Positions 59,186 through 64,000 of a stretch of DNA of 64,000 nucleotides are shown here, in pieces. Numbering within the stretch: the first letter of the stretch is position 1; every line of letters begins with the position of its first letter. Below the pieces are notes generated by a model. That model did not search any database, was not told where the DNA came from, and was given only the letters and a program-made list of their open reading frames with translations. The position numbers and the translations under genes were made by a program. This DNA is from an uncultured Paracoccaceae bacterium (GTDB lineage Bacteria > Pseudomonadota > Alphaproteobacteria > Rhodobacterales > Rhodobacteraceae): positions 186,001-250,000 of the forward strand of contig OY288157.1 in the NCBI GenBank assembly GCA_958439195.1, written 5' to 3'.

Positions 59186-60091
59186 ATGGATTGGGATGAC
59201 CTGCGCATCTTCCTGGCTGTCGCCCGCAGCGAAAGCCTGTCGGGTGCGGGCAAGCGCCTGATGATCGACGCCGCGACCGTCGGCCGCCGCATCGCCCGTC
59301 TGGAAGAGGCGATGGGTGCGCGCCTATTTGCCAAATCGCCCCAAGGGTATGCCCTGACCGAAGAAGGCACCCGCCTGCTGCCGCATGCAGAACGGGCAGA
59401 GGCCGCCCTTGATGGCGCGCGCGAGGCGTTGACCGGGCCAGAAGGGCTGTCTGGTCAAATTCGCATCGGCGCGCCGGACGGCTGTGCCAATTATCTGCTG
59501 CCACAGGTGCTGGCCGCGATCTGCGATGCCAATCCTGGGCTCGAGGTGCAGATTGTCGCGCTGCCCCGGGTCTTCAACCTGTCAAAACGCGAAGCAGACC
59601 TTGCCATCGCCGTCAGTCGCCCCACAGCGGGGCGCCTGACGGTGCAGAAGCTGACCGATTACCGCCTGCACCTTGCCGCGCATCCCGATTACCTGGCCCG
59701 CGCCGCGCCGCTGTTCACGGTCGCCGATCTGAACCAGCACCGCCTGATCGGCTATATCCCGGACATGATCCACGACAAGGAATTGGATTACCTCACCGCC
59801 TTGGGCGCGCGCAGTGTGGCTCTGGCGTCCAACTCCGTCTCTGTCCAACTCAACTGGCTGCGCGCCGGGGCAGGGGTGGGCGTCGTGCATGATTTCGCCC
59901 TTCCCGCCGCCCCCGAACTGATCAAGCTGATCCCGGATCAGGTGTCGCTGACGCGCAGCTTCTGGCTGATCCGACACGCCGATGATGGCCGGGTCGAACG
60001 GCTGAACCGCTTTGCCGACTTGCTGGCGCAAGGCATCCGGCGCGAGGTCGCGCGGTTAGAAACCACTCCTCACGAAAACCAACATGTGTAG
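59186..60091 (+). CDS. LysR-family transcriptional regulator
   Basis: 301 aa. The winged HTH is at about 3-62 (DDLRIFLAVARSESLSGAGKRLMIDAATVGRRIARLEEAMGARLF), followed by a linker helix and a type 2 periplasmic-binding effector domain (about 90-290; GLSGQIRIGAPDGCANYLLPQVLAAI). It is divergent from mmsA with paired palindromes between, so it likely regulates mmsA and itself; the inducer might be a valine-pathway intermediate, an inference. ATG 59186 starts at the conserved DWDDLR motif. The ribosome site is weak, and a palindrome overlaps that position, which fits autoregulation. Confidence 0.9.
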   Translation: MDWDDLRIFLAVARSESLSGAGKRLMIDAATVGRRIARLEEAMGARLFAKSPQGYALTEEGTRLLPHAERAEAALDGAREALTGPEGLSGQIRIGAPDGCANYLLPQVLAAICDANPGLEVQIVALPRVFNLSKREADLAIAVSRPTAGRLTVQKLTDYRLHLAAHPDYLARAAPLFTVADLNQHRLIGYIPDMIHDKELDYLTALGARSVALASNSVSVQLNWLRAGAGVGVVHDFALPAAPELIKLIPDQVSLTRSFWLIRHADDGRVERLNRFADLLAQGIRREVARLETTPHENQHV

Positions 60092-60231
60092 GGCCGCCCC
60101 CTTGTCCCCGCGCGGCCACTGGCCTTCCTATTTCCTGCCAACCCTCTGATCCTCAAGGCTCCATGCATCGTTGACAGACGGATTTCCCCGGCGCAGCATC
60201 AACCCAACAAGACTGGAGAGGGAGGAACCCC

Positions 60232-60666
60232 ATGCTTGTCAGCCAAATCCTGAAGTCCAAACCGGATGACGGCGTGGTGACTGTCACCCCCGCCACAACC
60301 GTTGCGCAGACAGCCGAAATTCTGTCATCCCGCCGCATCGGGGCGGTGATCGTATCGCCCGATGGCAAGCGCGCTTTGGGCATCGTGTCGGAACGCGATA
60401 TCGTGCGCGAAATCGGCCTGCGCGGATTTGGCTGCATGACGGATACCGTTGACAAGATCATGACCGCCAATCTTGTTGGCTGCCGCCGCGAAGACCGCGC
60501 CGATGATGTGTTGCAGAAAATGACGGATGGCCGTTTTCGCCACATGCCGGTGATGGATGGAAACCAGATGGTTGGCCTCATCTCCATCGGCGATGTCGTC
60601 AAGGCGCGGCTGAACGAGCTGGCCGCCGAAAAGGACGCGCTCGAAGGCATGATCAAGGGCTTCTGA
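60232..60666 (+). CDS. CBS-domain pair protein
   Basis: 144 aa with two CBS motifs only: about 8-60 (VTVTPATTVAQTAEILSSRRIGAVIVSPDGKRALGIVSERDI) and about 75-130 (DDVLQKMTDGRFRHMPVMDGNQMVGLISIGDVVKARLNEL). Standalone CBS pairs bind adenosyl ligands such as AMP, ATP or SAM and regulate a partner; the partner is not evident. Tight Bateman-type module, cytoplasmic. A strong site GGGAGGAA precedes the ATG. It is 100 bp before coaD on the same strand. Confidence 0.9.
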   Translation: MLVSQILKSKPDDGVVTVTPATTVAQTAEILSSRRIGAVIVSPDGKRALGIVSERDIVREIGLRGFGCMTDTVDKIMTANLVGCRREDRADDVLQKMTDGRFRHMPVMDGNQMVGLISIGDVVKARLNELAAEKDALEGMIKGF

Positions 60667-60766
60667 CCCCAATTTTTGGGCTGGTATCTGGCCCGGCACT
60701 TTGGGCCTTGCACTCTGTCGCGCAATAATGTTGCGTGCGGCGAGCGAAAACGGGGGGAGCGGACCC

Positions 60767-61258
60767 ATGCGTATCGGCCTATATCCGGGCACATTCGACC
60801 CGATAACGCTTGGTCATGTCGATATCATCCAGCGCGCTATGGCGCTTGTCGACAGGCTGGTGATCGGCGTGGCGATCAACCGTGACAAGGGGCCGCTTTT
60901 CACGCTTGAAGAACGTGTCGCAATGGTCGAGGCGGAATGCGCCGCCATCACCGCCAAGACTGGCGGCGAAATTGTGGTGCATCCCTTTGAAAACCTGTTG
61001 ATCGACTGCGCCCGCGATGTCGGCGCCAGCGTCATTGTGCGTGGCCTGCGCGCCGTAGCCGATTTTGAATACGAATTTCAGATGGTTGGCATGAACCGCG
61101 CGCTGGATGCCTCGATTGAAACCGTGTTCATGATGGCCGATGCCCGCCGTCAGGCGATTGCTTCAAAACTGGTCAAGGAAATTGCCCGCCTTGGGGGCGA
61201 CGTGTCGAAATTCGTTACCCCCCCGGTGCAGGCCGCGCTGATCCGTCGGTTTGGCTGA
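60767..61258 (+). CDS. coaD: Phosphopantetheine adenylyltransferase
   Basis: 163 aa. Adenylates 4'-phosphopantetheine to dephospho-CoA, the penultimate step of coenzyme A synthesis. Motifs are GLYPGTFDPITLGHVDII (about 4-21, T/H-x-G-H nucleotidyltransferase signature), RGLRAVADFEYEFQMVGMNR (about 88-107), and the C-terminal SSKLVKEIA-type motif IASKLVKEIARLGGDVSKFV. ATG 60767 is chosen since GGGGGGAGC precedes it; a frame beginning at 60701 shows no family sequence. A bidirectional terminator follows. Confidence 0.96.
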   Translation: MRIGLYPGTFDPITLGHVDIIQRAMALVDRLVIGVAINRDKGPLFTLEERVAMVEAECAAITAKTGGEIVVHPFENLLIDCARDVGASVIVRGLRAVADFEYEFQMVGMNRALDASIETVFMMADARRQAIASKLVKEIARLGGDVSKFVTPPVQAALIRRFG

Positions 61259-61262
61259 TACG

Positions 61263-61290
61263 AAAAAGGGGGCCAAGGCGGCCCCCTTTT
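61263..61290. terminator. Bidirectional terminator between coaD and the DUF1127-like gene
   Basis: Stem GGGGGCC (61268-61274), loop AAGGC, GGCCCCC (61280-61286), TTTT on the plus side (61287-61290) and an A-tract (61263-61267) that gives TTTTT on the minus side. It serves both converging transcripts. Confidence 0.9.
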
Positions 61291-61314
61291 CCCGTTCGAT
61301 ACGGTTGAAATTCC

Positions 61315-61476
61315 TTATTTGCCGTAAACAGCAGCCCAGGCGATGCGGTGCGCGTCTTCCGGGAAAATCCCCAGATCCAGCGCCACGTCGCGTGGCATGC
61401 GGGCAATCTCGTCGCGGGTGATGCGGTATTGCGCACGGTTCGCGGCAGCAGCCTTCAGGGTTTCAATCAGTTTCAT
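61315..61476 (-). CDS. DUF1127/YjiS-like mini-protein, 53 aa
   Basis: 53 aa. ATG 61476 with AAAGGAAAG upstream; stop at 61315-61317. The peptide begins MKLIETLKAAAANRAQYRIT and continues RDEIARMPRDVALDLGIFPED, ending AAVYGK. The block RxEIxxMxxxxAxDLGI resembles the C-terminal half of DUF1127 proteins, small Arg/Leu-containing regulators that bind RNA in some alphaproteobacteria. It lacks the extended Arg-rich core, so function is not assigned. Leftward, between the coaD terminator and the antiporter gene (124 bp upstream), with its own terminator, so it is likely an independent mRNA. Confidence 0.78.
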   Translation of the reverse strand: MKLIETLKAAAANRAQYRITRDEIARMPRDVALDLGIFPEDAHRIAWAAVYGK

Positions 61477-61582
61477 TTGTTCTTTCCTTTATGGCGCCAA
61501 GGGCTTTTCGGTTGTCCCTTCGACGTGATCCAAAGATGGGCGCAATCCACCCCGCCAGCAACCGCCAAGCGCAAGATGCCGT

Positions 61583-61599
61583 CATGCGTCGGACGCATG
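61583..61599 (-). terminator. Hairpin just after the antiporter gene, weak terminator
   Basis: Perfect stem CATGCGT (61583-61589), loop CGG, ACGCATG (61593-61599), immediately after the leftward stop codon at 61601. No T-tract follows, so it may be a 3'-end stabiliser rather than a terminator. Confidence 0.35.
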
Positions 61600-61600
61600 G

Positions 61601-64000
61601 CTATGACCTGTATCGCAATGCTTCCTTCAATTGCGTTACCCATAGCGGGGTAGGGGCCACCGGCGGCGCTGCGGCCGCTGGAATATCCACCATCACGCCC
61701 CGCTTTTCGGCGCTTGCCTTCACCGCCGCAGCCAGCTGCGGGGCTTGCTGCACCAATTCACGAAACTCCGTCTCGGCCAATGTCACCAGCGTTGTATGGC
61801 TGATCGCCCGCACCGTGGCCCGCCTTGGCCGCTTTTGCAGCACCGACAGATGGCCAAACATCTCACCATGCCCCAGCAGCACGCGGTTTCCGGCCACCTC
61901 TGCCTCGACCGCGCCGCTGGCCACAAACCAGACCCGGTCCGGCAATTCCTCCTTGCGGATCAGCACATCCTCTGGCGCGGCATAGACCGTCTTCATGCGG
62001 CGCGAAAGCTGCACCAAGGTCGCCTCATCCAACCCGGCAAACAACGGAAAGGTCCGAACGATGTCCATGCGCTGCAACCTCAGGTCCAGCCGGGGCCGTT
62101 CCGCCAATCGCGCCCGTTCTGTGTTGATCCGCTGTTGCAGCGCCATCTGCAATTCCGGCCCGATCAGCCCGTCCTGCGTGTATTGGTCATATTCCTGTTC
62201 TTCACGCCGCAGCGCCAGCCGCCGGATCAGCCGCCGTTCCACCTCTTCGGCATAGCCGGGAAACTGGATACGCAAACCTTCCAGTTCGCGCCCGCTTTCC
62301 TCCATCCGCCAGCGCAGCAATTCGCGCAGCACATTCGCCACCCGCTTGCCGTGAATCCGCAGGATGCGCCGTTCAACAAAGGTGCGCAGCGCACGAAAGG
62401 CCTGCAATTCGCCCACCAGAAACTCGAACCGGTCCGCGATCAGGTTCTGCAAACCGGTTTTCACCCGAAACCGGCTATAGGCCCATTCCGCCAATCGCAG
62501 CATCCGGCCCCGCCGCAGCGACCGCCGCGCCTGCGCCCGATACCCGGCACGCCCCGCCGTTCGCGTTGCTTCGATCAACCGATCCGCATCAGCCAGCATC
62601 CGTTCCGCAATCCGCGCCGAAATCAACCGGTCGCGGAACGCATCCAGCACCAGATCCCGTTCATGCCCCGCAAGTGCCACAAGCCCCAGCGTCACCCGGT
62701 CCTTGTCCAGAATGTCCTTCGCCTCATCCGCACGGTCCACCGCTTCATTCAGCCGCTCACCAAAGCGCACCGCCTCTTCCCGGATGATGGCCGGCGTCAG
62801 GTCCAACTGCCGCACGGTATCGGCGACGGTTTCCCGCACATCCTGCAAGGCCACCGCCACAACCTGCTCGGACAGCGCCCGATCCAGCGGCGACAGCCGG
62901 TCCAGCCCCAGCAAACCGATCAGCATCCGCAACGTCGTGCCCTGCACCAGCAGCGTGAACAGCACGAACCCCGTCGCCACGATACCGACCTGCCGCTTTA
63001 CCTCGAACGGGATGGCGGTATTTTCCGTCACAGCCAACGCCAACGCCAGCGTGACCGCCCCCCGCAATCCGCCCCAAAGAATGGCGATGCGATACGGCCC
63101 CTCCACCCGCGGCGACAGTCGTGCCGCCGTCAGCAGCGGCAACAACCCCCACAGCACAACCGCCCGCGCGACAAAGGCCGCGATGATCACCACCACCACC
63201 AGCCCCAGATCGTGCAGGGTCGCCTGGCTTAATGCGCGAGGCACCACAAGCGCCGCCAGCACAAAGATCAACCCGCCTGCCCAATAGGCCAGCAGGTTCC
63301 AGGCATCGCGCAGCAGCGTCAGGGCAGGGGGGGCCACCCGCCCCGGCGACAGCAGGTTGACCGCCATCCCCGCCGCCACTGCCGACACCACGCCAGACCC
63401 CGCCAAAAGCTGATCCGTCACCAAAAATGTCGCAAAGGGCAGGGCGAAACTCACCGAAAGCTGCGCCAGCGGAAAGGGGTTCATCGCCGCCATCGCCGCC
63501 ACAGCCAGCCGCCCCAGCACCGCCCCGACAACCGCACCAGACGCAATCATCCACGGCAACTCCATCATCACCGCAAAGGGATCCAGCGCCGTATCGCCAA
63601 TCTCCACCGCCGCCAGAAACACCGAAAACAACGCAATCGCCGCCGCGTCGTTCAGCAGGCTTTCCCCTTCGACAATCCGCGCCAACCGCTGCGGCGCGGG
63701 CGTGGCGCGAAAGATGCTGACCACCGCCGAAGGATCGGTGGTCGATACGATGGACCCCAACAGCAGACAGGCCAGCAGGGGCAGGGTGGTAAACGGCGTC
63801 AACGCCAGCCCGATCACCACCGTGGCCACGATCACCGCAATCACCGCAAGCGTCAGAACCGGCACCCAGTCATCCATCAACCGCCGCAGGTTCAACGTCA
63901 GCGAAACCTGGAACAGCAGGATCGGCAGCAGAACATAGATGAACACATCCGACGAAATCGGCAGATTCAGGATGGCCAGCGCCACGGGGTTCAGTGCATC
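61601..64000 (-). CDS. NhaP-type cation/proton antiporter with C-terminal cyclic-nucleotide-binding domain, 5' end beyond window
   Basis: About 800 residues visible; the N-terminus continues past 64000. Residues 1-390 are a CPA1 Na+/H+ exchanger domain with about ten TM segments, including STTDPSAVVSIF and the ND pair in EGESLLNDAAAIALF typical of NhaP/SOS1 antiporters. A long cytoplasmic helical region (about 400-660) follows. Near 670-770 is a cyclic-nucleotide-binding domain (LFAGLDEATLVQLSRRM, GHGEMFGHLSVLQKRPRRATVRA). The architecture is like plant SOS1 or sperm NHE. Gating by cyclic nucleotide is an inference, as the phosphate-binding cassette looks degenerate (GHGEMFGHLSVL versus GEGxxFGE). 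Confidence 0.88.
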   Translation of the reverse strand, partial: DALNPVALAILNLPISSDVFIYVLLPILLFQVSLTLNLRRLMDDWVPVLTLAVIAVIVATVVIGLALTPFTTLPLLACLLLGSIVSTTDPSAVVSIFRATPAPQRLARIVEGESLLNDAAAIALFSVFLAAVEIGDTALDPFAVMMELPWMIASGAVVGAVLGRLAVAAMAAMNPFPLAQLSVSFALPFATFLVTDQLLAGSGVVSAVAAGMAVNLLSPGRVAPPALTLLRDAWNLLAYWAGGLIFVLAALVVPRALSQATLHDLGLVVVVIIAAFVARAVVLWGLLPLLTAARLSPRVEGPYRIAILWGGLRGAVTLALALAVTENTAIPFEVKRQVGIVATGFVLFTLLVQGTTLRMLIGLLGLDRLSPLDRALSEQVVAVALQDVRETVADTVRQLDLTPAIIREEAVRFGERLNEAVDRADEAKDILDKDRVTLGLVALAGHERDLVLDAFRDRLISARIAERMLADADRLIEATRTAGRAGYRAQARRSLRRGRMLRLAEWAYSRFRVKTGLQNLIADRFEFLVGELQAFRALRTFVERRILRIHGKRVANVLRELLRWRMEESGRELEGLRIQFPGYAEEVERRLIRRLALRREEQEYDQYTQDGLIGPELQMALQQRINTERARLAERPRLDLRLQRMDIVRTFPLFAGLDEATLVQLSRRMKTVYAAPEDVLIRKEELPDRVWFVASGAVEAEVAGNRVLLGHGEMFGHLSVLQKRPRRATVRAISHTTLVTLAETEFRELVQQAPQLAAAVKASAEKRGVMVDIPAAAAPPVAPTPLWVTQLKEALRYRS

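Noticed and set aside
1..64000. CRISPR arrays, insertion sequences, integrases of mobile elements, prophage or defence genes
   Set aside because: Read on both strands, no spaced direct-repeat array, transposase, phage structural gene or restriction/toxin gene was seen. The only tyrosine recombinase is XerD.

Overview
The window is a compact stretch of a GC-rich chromosome from an alphaproteobacterium, almost certainly of the order Rhodobacterales (Rhodobacter/Roseobacter type). The evidence is the codon use, a Shemin-type 5-aminolevulinate synthase (HemA), the neighbour pairs lon/HU/tRNA-Val, rodZ-like/ispG, M23 peptidase/bactofilin and xerD opposite aroK-aroB, an IalB-family protein, and an SOS box of the alphaproteobacterial form GTTC-N7-GTTC. 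A BciB-type vinyl reductase behind a perfect PpsR/CrtJ palindrome, plus an FnrL box before hemA, suggest the organism is, or recently was, an anoxygenic phototroph. I saw no insertion sequence, prophage, CRISPR array, integron, toxin-antitoxin pair or obvious defence locus. This is core genome.

Layout. 1-4.3 kb: the end of a FabF-like condensing enzyme, an IalB-like periplasmic protein, a possible micro-ORF with its own terminator, and a HerA-like ATPase. 4.3-10.6 kb: a leftward block (44-aa membrane peptide, 513-aa periplasmic protein, XerD, CNNM/CBS protein) divergent from aroK-aroB. 10.6-16.6 kb: a lipoprotein, a hydrolase fused to a membrane domain, BciB, a DUF1989 protein, a beta-CASP nuclease-like enzyme and a PEBP-like protein. 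16.7-23.6 kb: tgt, a Crp/Fnr regulator facing an SDR and a VTT membrane protein, lon, a tailed HU protein and two tRNA-Val genes. 23.7-29.4 kb: a kinase/phospho-lyase-like pair, a pirin, two identical tRNA-Asp genes, and a GNAT/M20 peptidase pair. 29.5-34.9 kb: an uncharacterised secreted protein, hemA, a RodZ-like protein, ispG and a DsbA-like protein. 35-44.5 kb: envelope genes (amidase, PBP1A, M23 peptidase, bactofilin), prfB, a DUF2189 protein, and a DUF455/peroxiredoxin pair. 44.6-54.1 kb: an AsmA/DUF3971 giant coupled to queA, two MFS carriers, a DUF924 protein, lpdA and a rhodanese. 54.3-64 kb: uvrA, a DUF2892 protein, mmsA with its divergent LysR regulator, a CBS protein, coaD, a DUF1127-like mini-protein, and a cation/proton antiporter with a cyclic-nucleotide-binding tail cut by the window end.

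Shared themes. (1) Tetrapyrrole supply: hemA and bciB carry the two classical oxygen/redox photosynthesis operators, FnrL and PpsR. (2) Envelope growth: amidase, PBP1A, M23 endopeptidase, bactofilin, RodZ-like, AsmA-like and VTT proteins. (3) Queuosine in tRNA: tgt and queA are both present, with tRNA-Asp among the GUN-anticodon substrates. (4) Stress and genome upkeep: uvrA, lon, XerD, HerA-like ATPase, peroxiredoxin, rhodanese.

The least explained items are the 44-aa/513-aa pair next to XerD, the micro-ORF/terminator unit near 1.9 kb, a 17-bp stem enclosing one tRNA-Asp, a sulfide-repressor-like palindrome before the rhodanese, and a short dispersed motif (consensus close to ATTTNCCGNCAAGATGAA) seen at two places.
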